Shown here: piece by piece, positions 52,864-60,722 of the stretch
Layout: each line of letters starts with the position of its first letter
How positions within the stretch are numbered: position 1 is the stretch's first letter
Assembly: GCA_030285985.1 (NCBI GenBank)
Contig: CP127384.1
Coordinates: 744,001 to 808,000, forward strand
Reading direction: 5' to 3'
DNA from: Aquidulcibacter paucihalophilus
Lineage (GTDB): Bacteria; Pseudomonadota; Alphaproteobacteria; Caulobacterales; Caulobacteraceae
Length of the DNA stretch: 64,000 nt
Made by a program: the position numbers and the translations under genes
Notes under the pieces: generated by a model
What the model was told of the DNA's origin: nothing
The model's database searches: none
The model's input: only the letters and a program-made list of their open reading frames with translations

Positions 52864-53244
52864 TCAGGCGGCCATGCGCATCCAGACCGCGCGGTCGGCG
52901 GCGAGAGCGTTCAGCTGGCCCTTGGCGGCACGCGTCTTCAGCTGGCGCATGATGGTGTCGGGCAGGGCGCAGAACTGCGGCTCGACGAGGGTCGGATCAC
53001 AGCCCGCGGCCGGGGCGGCGAACAGGGCGGCGTTCACCTCCGGCGACCGGTCGTGGATCAGCCAGGCCAGACGGCGCGCCCGCTGCGGGTCATTCAGATG
53101 CAGCAGCGGGTCCTCGGAAAACAGTTCGCAACCGAGTTCCAGTACATAGTCGAGCTCAAGGCTCTCAAAGCGGCGCGCGTCGCCGGGCGTGACCGGGGCG
53201 GCCTCATCCAGATCGAACACCACGTCGTTGAGAAGAAAGAGCAT
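52864..53244 (-). CDS. Hypothetical protein
   Basis: The frame gives a 126-residue product starting MLFLLNDVVFDLDEAAPVTP and containing LELDYVLELGCELFSEDPLL and RAARLAWLIHDRSPEVNA-like text. It is acidic and probably helical, with no signal peptide. I recognise no family. The start is uncertain; an in-frame upstream ATG at 53274 adds ten residues. It lies 65 bp upstream of the metallopeptidase gene on the same strand. Confidence 0.55.
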   Translation of the reverse strand: MLFLLNDVVFDLDEAAPVTPGDARRFESLELDYVLELGCELFSEDPLLHLNDPQRARRLAWLIHDRSPEVNAALFAAPAAGCDPTLVEPQFCALPDTIMRQLKTRAAKGQLNALAADRAVWMRMAA

Positions 53245-53378
53245 CGACAACACCCACCATCGCTCCGGGCTCATTGCGGCCCGTTGAAGCTGACCATAGG
53301 CGCCTCCGCTTGAGGTTCCGTGTGCGAACGCAGTTAAGGATTTCGCACTGGCGGCGGGGGACGGTCACAGGTGGTTAG

Positions 53379-53505
53379 GGGTGATTGGTGGTTGGTGATT
53401 GGTGACAGGCCGCCAGCCGGGGCGTGGCGTGGCGTGGCGCGGCCTTTGCCGCCCTTCCGCCGCCAGTGATGCGACCAGCCACCAATCACCAACCACCAAT
53501 CACCC
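53379..53505. repeat. 26-bp perfect inverted repeat with 75-bp loop
   Basis: Arms 53379-53404 and 53480-53505 are exact reverse complements, built from GGTGATTGG and GTTGGTGATT units. Pairing extends imperfectly inward by about nine bases. The loop contains GTGGCGTGGCGTGGCG. It ends one base before the DUF1491 stop. It could be a terminator-like 3' stabiliser or a mobile palindromic element. Confidence 0.9.
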
Positions 53506-53506
53506 A

Positions 53507-53845
53507 TCACTCGCCGCCCCCCGCCACCTTCTCCGTTATAAAGTGCCGCCCCTCGCGGTCCTCGATCTCGACGACCCAGAGGTCGGGGTCGTAGCCGGCC
53601 TGGCGCTGGATATAGGCGTCGAGCTCGCTCTCGAATTCGCTCTCGACCGGCTGCATCCACAGCCGCTCGCCGTCGGGTCCGAAGGCCTCACTATAGAGTC
53701 GGGCGCGGCGGCTGGAGGTGTCGAAGGCCTTGACGATGACCGTCCCGGCGCGGGCGTCGCCCTTGCGCGCGACGGTGGCGAAGGCCCCGCCCAGCTCGGC
53801 GCGGCGGATCAGGGCGGACACCCAAAGGTCGCTCGAAAGAAGCAC
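53507..53845 (-). CDS. DUF1491 family protein
   Basis: The 112-residue product begins VLLSSDLWVSALIRRAELGG and contains GDARAGTVIVKAFDTSS and MQPVESEFESELDAYIQRQA, which match DUF1491. The family is confined mainly to alphaproteobacteria and has no assigned role. The GTG at 53845 begins conserved sequence; the frame further upstream overlaps the divergent gene. A large inverted repeat lies directly at its 3' end. Confidence 0.8.
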   Translation of the reverse strand: MLLSSDLWVSALIRRAELGGAFATVARKGDARAGTVIVKAFDTSSRRARLYSEAFGPDGERLWMQPVESEFESELDAYIQRQAGYDPDLWVVEIEDREGRHFITEKVAGGGE

Positions 53846-53902
53846 TTTGATAACCCTGCTCGGAAACCGGACCGGAACGCGTGATGCGTAGTGTGCGGTC
53901 CC

Positions 53903-54763
53903 ATGACGATAGGCCAGACCGCCTCGAAGACCAAAGCCGTCCTGCTGGCCGCCGCTGTGCTGGCCTTGCCCGACGTCGCCCGGGCCGGGGCCGCCGACAC
54001 CTATTATGAGCGGGCCTTCGTGGTCGCCGCCGACGCGCGCTGCAACCTGTTCGCCCCCCATATCGACGCGGCCCTGAAAGCGGCCACGGCCCAGGCCCGC
54101 GGCGCCGCCCTGCGTTCGGGGGCGGGCGAGTCCGACCTCGCCGCCGCCGCCGGCCGCGCCCGTGCGCGCGCGGCCACAGTCTCCTGCTCGGATCCCCAGT
54201 TGGCCACGGTCCGCGCGCGGGTCGACGGCGCCTTTGCCGGCTGGCTGCGCACGCCGCGCATGGTCTTCCCGGGCACCCGTCGTTCGTGGGTCGCGAACCG
54301 CGTTAGCTCAACCGACGCCAACTGGCGGCTGCAGCAGATGTCCATGGTCGGTGCCTCGCCGGTGGCCTTCGGCTATGCGGGCAAGGGCGATACACCCGGC
54401 CTGACGGCGGTGGTCAGCTTCGTCGGCCGCTCGCGTCCCTATGCGGCGCGCATCGTTCTGCGGGACCCGGTCCGGGCGTCGCGTCCCTGGCTGGCCGGCG
54501 ACGGTCTGGTTCCGGTCTCGGCCCGCGCCAGCCTTTGGGCCACGGGCGTTAGCGCCGCCGATCCGACCCTGCTGGCCGAGGAACGCCGCGCCGGCGAGGC
54601 CTGGCGCTTCCCTGCGGCGACCGCCACCGCGCTGGAGCGTCTGGACCCGCGCGAAACCTTCGCCATCGAGTTCCATTTCCGCGACGGCAGCGTGGCGACC
54701 GCGAAATTCGAGGCCGGCGACTTCACGGCGGGCCGGGCGTTCCTTGCGATGGGCATGCTCTAG
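53903..54763 (+). CDS. Hypothetical secreted protein
   Basis: The 286-residue protein starts MTIGQTASKTKAVLLAAAVL with a signal peptide ending near ARAGA. It contains DARCNLFAPHIDAALKAATA and late beta-type segments such as ETFAIEFHFRDGSVATAKFE. I recognise no family. An upstream GTG at 53891 adds four residues. It is divergent from DUF1491 with about 57 bp between starts. Confidence 0.6.
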   Translation: MTIGQTASKTKAVLLAAAVLALPDVARAGAADTYYERAFVVAADARCNLFAPHIDAALKAATAQARGAALRSGAGESDLAAAAGRARARAATVSCSDPQLATVRARVDGAFAGWLRTPRMVFPGTRRSWVANRVSSTDANWRLQQMSMVGASPVAFGYAGKGDTPGLTAVVSFVGRSRPYAARIVLRDPVRASRPWLAGDGLVPVSARASLWATGVSAADPTLLAEERRAGEAWRFPAATATALERLDPRETFAIEFHFRDGSVATAKFEAGDFTAGRAFLAMGML

Positions 54764-54772
54764 GTCGACCCG

Positions 54773-55273
54773 CTAATAGGGTGCCGGCACATTGCACCAG
54801 GCGGACACCAGCAGACCGGTATCCGGATCGTAGACGACATTCACAACCGAGCAGCCGCCGTGAACGAATTGCGGAAGCCGGCCGGTTTCGCTGACCACGA
54901 TCCCTGCGGGACGATCGACGACAGCCGTCGAGACCAGAACGCCGACGATGCGCCGCCCGACGAATTTACGGTCGCCTTCCGGTGAGTCTTCGAACGTCGT
55001 GAACGGCAGATCCTCTTCGGAGCGCAGGGTCAGAAGAGCGTAGTGCCGAACGTACCGGTCTAGTGGCAGCGCCCGATCCGGGACTGAGGGCTGCGCACCG
55101 GGCGGATTTCGGGGAGCCCAAAGTCCCGCCGAAATCCTGGCAGTCAGAAGTGTCTCGAGTTTGCCAACGTCTTCTGCGCCCGGAACCGGTGCGCCATGAT
55201 TGCCGAGAGGGGTGGCGATCGCAGCAAAGGTCGCCGCACCCGCCAGACCCATCAGGACCAGCGCGCCGCGCAT
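54773..55273 (-). CDS. Hypothetical exported protein downstream of the kinase
   Basis: The 166-residue product opens MRGALVLMGLAGAATFAAIA, a signal peptide. It contains two cysteines near the C-terminus (GGCSVVNVVYDP and AWCNVPAPY) that could form a disulfide, and LVSTAVVDRPAGIVVSETGR. No family is recognised. It starts three bases after the kinase stop on the same strand, so it is probably cotranscribed and could modulate the sensor domain. Confidence 0.6.
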   Translation of the reverse strand: MRGALVLMGLAGAATFAAIATPLGNHGAPVPGAEDVGKLETLLTARISAGLWAPRNPPGAQPSVPDRALPLDRYVRHYALLTLRSEEDLPFTTFEDSPEGDRKFVGRRIVGVLVSTAVVDRPAGIVVSETGRLPQFVHGGCSVVNVVYDPDTGLLVSAWCNVPAPY

Positions 55274-55276
55274 CGG

Positions 55277-56959
55277 CTAGCCCCCGCTCTTCATCGGCAT
55301 CTGGATGATCTCGGCACCGCCCTCCGGTGCGGGCGCGCGGGCGATCAGGGCGACCGGCAGGCGCACCGTCACGGCCGTGCCCTCGCCGAGCGTGCTGTCG
55401 ATGCTCATCCGGCCGCCGTGCAGTTCGGCGAAGGCGCGGACCAGTGACAGGCCGAGGCCGGTGCCCTGCCGGCGCTGTTCCATCTCGCCGGCCTGTTCGA
55501 ACGGCCGGCCCAGACGGCGCACGTCCTCGGGGGCGATGCCGACGCCGGTGTCGGCGACGATGACTTCCAGGTAGGGGCCGATGGCCTCGACCGTGACAGT
55601 GATCGACCCGCCCTTCGGCGTGAATTTCACCGCATTGGACAGCAGGTTCAGGGCGATCTGTTTCAGGGCGCGCTTGTCGGCCGAGACCTCGACCGGATCG
55701 CCGGGCAGGATGCTGGACAGGCTGACGCCCTTGTCGTCGGCGTTGACGCGGACGAGCGCCATGGCGGCCGAGACCACTTCGCGGGCGTCGAACCGCTCCA
55801 GCGTCAGGGCGTAGCGTTCGGCCTCGATCTTGGTCACGTCGAGCACGTCGTTGATCAGGTCCAGCAGATGGCCGCCGGCCTGGTGGATGTTCTCGGCGTA
55901 TTCGCTGTACCGGTCGGGCAGTGGGCCGAAGATGCGCTGGCGCATGATGTCCGAGAAACCGAGCACGGCGTTCAGGGGCGTGCGCAGTTCGTGGCTCATA
56001 TTGGCAAGGAAGCGCGTCTTGCCGGCCTCGCGCGCCTCGGCCTCGGAGCGGGCGATCTCCAGACCCAGTTCGCGGGCATACTGGGCGGTGGCGTCGAAGA
56101 CCTGGGCGATCAGGCGCGGGCCTGACGGGTCGTCCAGTCGCCGCACGATCAGCTGCACCCGGCGGTCCAGCGCCATGCGCGGCGCGAACAGGGCGGTGCC
56201 GTCATGGCCCTTCAGGGCGCGTTCGATGGCGTCCAGAAGCCGGGGCCGGTCCGGCGCATGCACCGCAGCCACGAGCCCCGTCTCGAACAGGGGGTCGACC
56301 GGCAGCGAGACGGGCGGCGCGCCATAGGCGGCGAGGACGCGTCCCGACGGTTCGAGCACCAGCGTCAGTCCGGGCTGGGCGGCCAGCAGGGTCTCGACCC
56401 GCGCCGTCTCGGCCTCGGCCGCCGTCAGCCGGGCCTCCCGCTGCCGCCATGACAGACGCACCGCCAGGGCGGCGGCGGCGGCGGTCAACAAGGCCGAGAT
56501 GGCCGCCAGACCGGGCAGGTGCGGGCCAGGGGTGACCCAGGCCGACAGCAGGCCGGCGACGGCCGCCACGCCGACCGCAAGGGCGCCGACCTGCACCGGT
56601 CGAGGCCCGCCGAGGGCGATCCCCGCCGCCAGTGGAAGGAAGACAAAGCCGCTCAGCGGCCCGGTCAGGCCGCCCGACAGAGCGGCGGTCAGCACGGCGG
56701 CGAGGCTCCAGACGCCGAGCTGGGTCATGCGCTCCCGGGGGCCGTCGTAACGCAGCAGACCCAGACCGCTGAGCCCGGGCACCACCATCGCCAGGACGCC
56801 ATAGAACAGCGGGCCGTCGACGCCCCCGAGCCAGCGTCCGCCCAGCGCCAGCAGGGCCGCCGCCACCGCCCAGCCCGCATGCCACGCAGCCAGCGACGGC
56901 CGATCGCTCAACGGAGCGTCGGGCAGGGGCTTCGGGTCAGGGCGGGCGGACTGGATCAA
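55277..56959 (-). CDS. Membrane histidine kinase, DivJ-like
   Basis: The 560-residue protein has about six hydrophobic segments in the first 170 residues, a PAS-like region and a HisKA domain with H323 in FLANMSHELRTPLNAVLGFS. The ATPase domain has NLLSNAVKFTPKGGS, VADTGVGIAPED and GTGLGLSLVRAFAELHGG. No receiver is present. The multi-helix N-terminus and kinase text resemble Caulobacter DivJ, which phosphorylates DivK and PleD, but other kinases of this group share them. The start is TTG at 56959 with no clear ribosome site. Confidence 0.7.
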   Translation of the reverse strand: MIQSARPDPKPLPDAPLSDRPSLAAWHAGWAVAAALLALGGRWLGGVDGPLFYGVLAMVVPGLSGLGLLRYDGPRERMTQLGVWSLAAVLTAALSGGLTGPLSGFVFLPLAAGIALGGPRPVQVGALAVGVAAVAGLLSAWVTPGPHLPGLAAISALLTAAAAALAVRLSWRQREARLTAAEAETARVETLLAAQPGLTLVLEPSGRVLAAYGAPPVSLPVDPLFETGLVAAVHAPDRPRLLDAIERALKGHDGTALFAPRMALDRRVQLIVRRLDDPSGPRLIAQVFDATAQYARELGLEIARSEAEAREAGKTRFLANMSHELRTPLNAVLGFSDIMRQRIFGPLPDRYSEYAENIHQAGGHLLDLINDVLDVTKIEAERYALTLERFDAREVVSAAMALVRVNADDKGVSLSSILPGDPVEVSADKRALKQIALNLLSNAVKFTPKGGSITVTVEAIGPYLEVIVADTGVGIAPEDVRRLGRPFEQAGEMEQRRQGTGLGLSLVRAFAELHGGRMSIDSTLGEGTAVTVRLPVALIARAPAPEGGAEIIQMPMKSGG

Positions 56960-57134
56960 GGGCGGGTCGTGGCGGGCCGGACAGGACGCCGCCGGCTCTT
57001 TCAGCCTAGCCTTCCGGGTGAGTCGTCCAAAGCCCGCACCCGTTCCAGGCGACTGGCAGCAGGGGCTTGCGACCTCTTTTCCGGGGAAAGGACAGACGGT
57101 TGTCGTTAACGCCGGTCCGGCCTATCTGGCGCCC

Positions 57135-57557
57135 ATGACCGACACCCCCTCCATCGATGACGTCCTGGCCGAACTGGTGGAGGAGTTCGATCTGCTCGGC
57201 GACTGGGAAGGGCGGATCGAATACGTGATCGAGCTGGGCAAGGGCCTGGCGCCGTTGCCGGACGAAGCGCGGACCGAGGCCCACAAGGTGCCGGGCTGCG
57301 CCGCCCAGGTCTGGCTGGCCGTGCGGCGCGAGGGCGATCGCCTCGCCTTTGATGCCGACAGCGACAGCGCCCTGTCCAAGGGCAACATCGCCCTGCTGCT
57401 GCGGCTGTATTCGGGTCGGATGCCGGCCGAGATTCTCGGTTTCGACGCGCGCGCCGCGCTCGATCGTCTGGGCCTGCCGTCGGCCCTGACCCGTCAGCGC
57501 GCCAATGGTTTGAACGCCATGGTCGGCCGGATCAGGGATGCTGCTGCGGCGGCCTGA
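57135..57557 (+). CDS. sufE: SufE-like cysteine desulfurase activator
   Basis: The 140-residue protein begins MTDTPSIDDVLAELVEEFDL and contains the catalytic Cys in HKVPGCAAQVWLA, flanked by GRIEYVIELGKGLAPLPDE. SufE accepts persulfide sulfur from SufS for iron-sulfur cluster assembly. The length is normal. The other suf genes are not in the window. It is divergent from the DivJ-like kinase. Confidence 0.9.
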   Translation: MTDTPSIDDVLAELVEEFDLLGDWEGRIEYVIELGKGLAPLPDEARTEAHKVPGCAAQVWLAVRREGDRLAFDADSDSALSKGNIALLLRLYSGRMPAEILGFDARAALDRLGLPSALTRQRANGLNAMVGRIRDAAAAA

Positions 57558-57566
57558 GCGCCGGGC

Positions 57567-58094
57567 TCAGTAGTAGGTGCCGCGCACCGTCATGGTCGGG
57601 CGCTCGCCGGGCTGTTCCGACACCTCGACCGCCAGACCGTATTCGTCCGGATAGGGGCTGAGCCGCTCCCAGCGCCGGGGGTTTTCCGGCGGGCTGGTCC
57701 AGTAGCGTTCATCGCGGAAGGCGCGGCGGCCGAGGTCGGCCAGTTCGTTGGCGCTGGCCCGGCTCGAGGAGATGGTGCAGCTGGCCTCATAGGCCGCACG
57801 CTCGCCGCGTTCCACGGTGCCTTCCTCGATCTTGACCCGCCAGACGCCATCGTTGGACACCATGGTGATCTCGGACGCCCACTCATCCAGCGGTGCCGTG
57901 TCGTTGACGGGGCGGCGGAACTCGAGCGTGCGGGCGGCCCGGATCGACCGCTCGAGGGTCTGGGCGCGATTGGCGTAGGGCAGGCAGACTTCGGTCAGCA
58001 GACCCGCCGGCACGGTCTCCTGGGCTGCGACCGGGGCGGCCATGAACACCAGGCCGGCAAACAAACTCGATACTGCGACTGACTTCACCGTCAT
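57567..58094 (-). CDS. Hypothetical exported protein
   Basis: The 175-residue product starts with a signal peptide (SSLFAGLVFMAAPVAAQ) and contains CLPYANRAQTLERSIRAART and a second Cys in YEASCTISSSRASANELADL, possibly a disulfide pair. No family is recognised. It is convergent with sufE. A hairpin lies 46 bp upstream of its start. Confidence 0.6.
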   Translation of the reverse strand: MTVKSVAVSSLFAGLVFMAAPVAAQETVPAGLLTEVCLPYANRAQTLERSIRAARTLEFRRPVNDTAPLDEWASEITMVSNDGVWRVKIEEGTVERGERAAYEASCTISSSRASANELADLGRRAFRDERYWTSPPENPRRWERLSPYPDEYGLAVEVSEQPGERPTMTVRGTYY

Positions 58095-58139
58095 CCCCGG
58101 GGCTCGACGGCTATCGGGAGCCCGTCACCTGAACGCGAT

Positions 58140-58165
58140 AGCGCGCCCCGAGGGGGCGCGCTTTC
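58140..58165. terminator. GC-rich hairpin between two minus-strand genes
   Basis: AGCGCGCCCC at 58140-58149 pairs with GGGGCGCGCT at 58153-58162 around loop GAG. TTT follows on the plus strand only. It lies 87 bp downstream of DUF6456, so it may end that operon despite lacking a T tract on the minus strand. Confidence 0.5.
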
Positions 58166-58251
58166 ATCTTCATCCTACGGCTGAATAATCGCCGGAGAAA
58201 GTTACGAGCCTGTAACGTTGGCCCTCCCGCGTTCCGTCGCGGCTCCGGTGT

Positions 58252-58980
58252 TCAGCCGATGCGGTAGTGGGCGGCCAGGGCCGTGAGGCCCTCCAGCAGC
58301 CGAAGCTTGCCCTCGCGGCGGCGCAAGCCCAGGTCCCGTTCGGCCGCCTGCAGGGCCGAGGCGCGGATGCAGATGGCCTCGACCATGGGCCGGGCGACGC
58401 CGCAGGCGGACAGGGCGGCCTCGACGCGCCGGGCTGCAGCCATGGCCGGATCGCCCGGCTCTGCCCGGACAGCTGACCCGCCACCGGCGCGGGGCAGGGC
58501 ATCCCAGCGCAGGGTGAGCGACGGCCCGCGCGCCGCCATCTCGGCGTCGAGCCCCAGACGGGCGGCCGCCGCGACCTGGGCGACGCCGAGCCAGGGGTGT
58601 CCGTCGGCGGTCCTGCGCTGCGCCAGCCAGGCCACCGCCGACTGCCCCAGGTTGGCGCGGCGTTGCACCGCCCGGCCGTCGCCCAGCATCACGGTGCGGG
58701 TTCCTTCGAGCAGGCCGGGCCGGCCGGGTTCGGGCGGGGCCTGCCGCTCCAGCGCGGCGGCGCGGGCGACCCAGCCGCCGCCGGGGCGCCGTCTCAGGCC
58801 CGGATCTTCCACCAGTTCGCGGAACCCGGCCTCGTCCACGATCTGGACGACCCGGCCGCGACGGTCCCCGCCGGGTCTGAGGCCGTAGCCCCCCGCGACC
58901 GCCTCGATCCAGCCGCCGCGCCGGGCGAGCACCCGCCGGGCCCGCGCCACCGCGCCCGGGCCTGTGGCTGGGCCGGTCAT
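58252..58980 (-). CDS. DUF6456 domain protein
   Basis: The 242-residue product has a basic N-terminal part (ARARRVLARRGGWIEAVAGG) and a later domain with NLGQSAVAWLAQRRTADGHP and VEAALSACGVARPMVEAICI. This resembles DUF6456, an alphaproteobacterial family of unknown, possibly DNA-related, function. Its ATG overlaps the stop of the DnaA-C-terminal-like gene (ATGA), so the two are translationally coupled and probably work together. The family call rests on motif reading. Confidence 0.62.
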   Translation of the reverse strand: MTGPATGPGAVARARRVLARRGGWIEAVAGGYGLRPGGDRRGRVVQIVDEAGFRELVEDPGLRRRPGGGWVARAAALERQAPPEPGRPGLLEGTRTVMLGDGRAVQRRANLGQSAVAWLAQRRTADGHPWLGVAQVAAAARLGLDAEMAARGPSLTLRWDALPRAGGGSAVRAEPGDPAMAAARRVEAALSACGVARPMVEAICIRASALQAAERDLGLRRREGKLRLLEGLTALAAHYRIG

Positions 58981-59333
58981 GCCGGCAGCTCGCAGGCCGG
59001 CGCTTCAAGAAGCTGGTTCACGCACAGTTCCAGCCGGTCCAGCAGGGCGTCGACGGTCGGATGATCGCGCCCGTCCTCGGCCCAGCGACAGGCCGCGGCC
59101 GCCGTCGCCCGGTTCAGGCCAAAGGCATGCGCCACCCGGTCCAGCGGCCAGCCGAAGGTGACATAGGCGGTGTACAGCGCCAGCCAGCGCGCCCGGCAGA
59201 CCCGCCCCTTGAGCCGCACGGGTGCCGTCATCCTCTCCACGCTGATCCCCGTCGCCGCGGCGACCAGCTGCAGCGCCAGTCCGGCGCGAATGCGGTCCGC
59301 GTCGGCGACCGGCACGCGGTAAACCTCGACCAT
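58977..59333 (-). CDS. DnaA C-terminal-like helix-turn-helix protein
   Basis: The 118-residue protein contains RARWLALYTAYVTFGWPLDR and VAHAFGLNRATAAAACRWAE, the layout of DnaA domain IV (a basic loop, then a helix-turn-helix). It lacks the ATPase and other DnaA domains. GGGAG six bases upstream of the ATG supports the start. It is coupled to DUF6456 and divergent from ctrA across 296 bp. A stand-alone domain of this type could compete at DnaA boxes or regulate the neighbour; both are hypotheses. Confidence 0.65.
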   Translation of the reverse strand: MVEVYRVPVADADRIRAGLALQLVAAATGISVERMTAPVRLKGRVCRARWLALYTAYVTFGWPLDRVAHAFGLNRATAAAACRWAEDGRDHPTVDALLDRLELCVNQLLEAPACELPA

Positions 59334-59469
59334 GTGAAACTCCCATCATCCCAGGGCGTCGGTCATTGAGGCTTGCCGACGCTGATTGCGGAATATAATC
59401 CTACAACCACGTCGAAAACGGTCGCATCGGGGAGCCCCTGATCGCTGGTCGAAAAAACCTCGCTCGCTT

Positions 59470-59513
59470 GACTCAGGACTCTCGACGCCGATTCGCAAAT
59501 CAGCCTACGATTC
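59470..59513. promoter_or_regulatory. Four GANTC (CcrM) sites upstream of ctrA
   Basis: GACTC at 59470 and 59477 and GATTC at 59490 and 59509 lie within 44 bp. In Caulobacter, CcrM methylation of GANTC controls ctrA promoter activity together with GcrA. Four sites so close together is far above chance in a high-GC genome. Confidence 0.8.
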
Positions 59514-59530
59514 GCCTCAATGGGGTGGCG

Positions 59531-59560
59531 TTAACCTTTCTTAAGTTTTTACTCGGTTAA
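59531..59560 (+). promoter_or_regulatory. Candidate CtrA binding sites, autoregulation
   Basis: TTAA occurs at 59531, 59541 and 59557, and TTAAC is present at the first and third. The CtrA consensus is TTAA-N7-TTAA; here spacings are six and twelve, so they are imperfect or half sites. CtrA is known to regulate its own promoters, so these are plausible operators. Confidence 0.55.
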
Positions 59561-59629
59561 CTCTCGAACAAGGTTACCCGGCATTTGATGTCCGGACTTA
59601 CTGTCTAGCTTTTGCCTGGAGGGGCATGA

Positions 59630-60343
<714 letters not shown>

Positions 60344-60367
60344 TCGGTCCGACGATCGAGACATTGA

Positions 60368-60400
60368 AACGCCCGCCGGAGAGATCCGGCGGGCGTTTTT
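60368..60400 (+). terminator. Rho-independent terminator of ctrA
   Basis: A perfect 13-bp stem (60368-60380 with 60385-60397) around GAGA is followed by TTT. The same stem sequence recurs exactly 300 bp downstream at 60668. Confidence 0.9.
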
Positions 60401-60420
60401 CATGCGAGGCGTAGCAGCCC

Positions 60421-60609
60421 CTATCTCGCATATCCCCAGACCAGCATCAGCGCAGCGAAGACCAGCACCCAAAGGAAGTGGTTCCCCTGTGCCTGACCTT
60501 CGCGGTTTTCACGTTGGGCGAGGGCGTCTTCCCTGGCGACCCAGGCGGGGACCGCTGCCCGGCTTTCACCTTTGACAGGCGGGCGGGGCGGGCCGTCGAC
60601 ATTGTCCAT
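60421..60609 (-). CDS. Small tail-anchored membrane protein
   Basis: The 62-residue product starts MDNVDGPPRPPVKGESRAAV and ends with one hydrophobic helix (FLWVLVFAALMLVWGYAR). The middle is charged (AREDALAQRENREGQAQG). The architecture suggests a cytoplasmic head anchored in the inner membrane. The ATG at 60609 has GGAG eleven bases upstream. It sits between two identical terminator stems, so it is probably transcribed independently. No family is recognised. Confidence 0.55.
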   Translation of the reverse strand: MDNVDGPPRPPVKGESRAAVPAWVAREDALAQRENREGQAQGNHFLWVLVFAALMLVWGYAR

Positions 60610-60667
60610 GCCGGCAAGGTCTCCCGGTCGAGCCTTCGCGTCAACGTGGCCGACCGCGTCATGCGAA

Positions 60668-60700
60668 AACGCCCGCCGGATCGCTCCGGCGGGCGTTTCT
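60668..60700 (-). terminator. Terminator of the DEAD-box helicase gene
   Basis: A 13-bp stem identical to the ctrA terminator stem (60668-60680 with 60685-60697) around TCGC. AAAA upstream on the plus strand provides the T tract for minus-strand transcripts. It lies 23 bp beyond the helicase stop. Confidence 0.85.
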
Positions 60701-60722
60701 GTATTCACGTGAGCGTTCAGGC

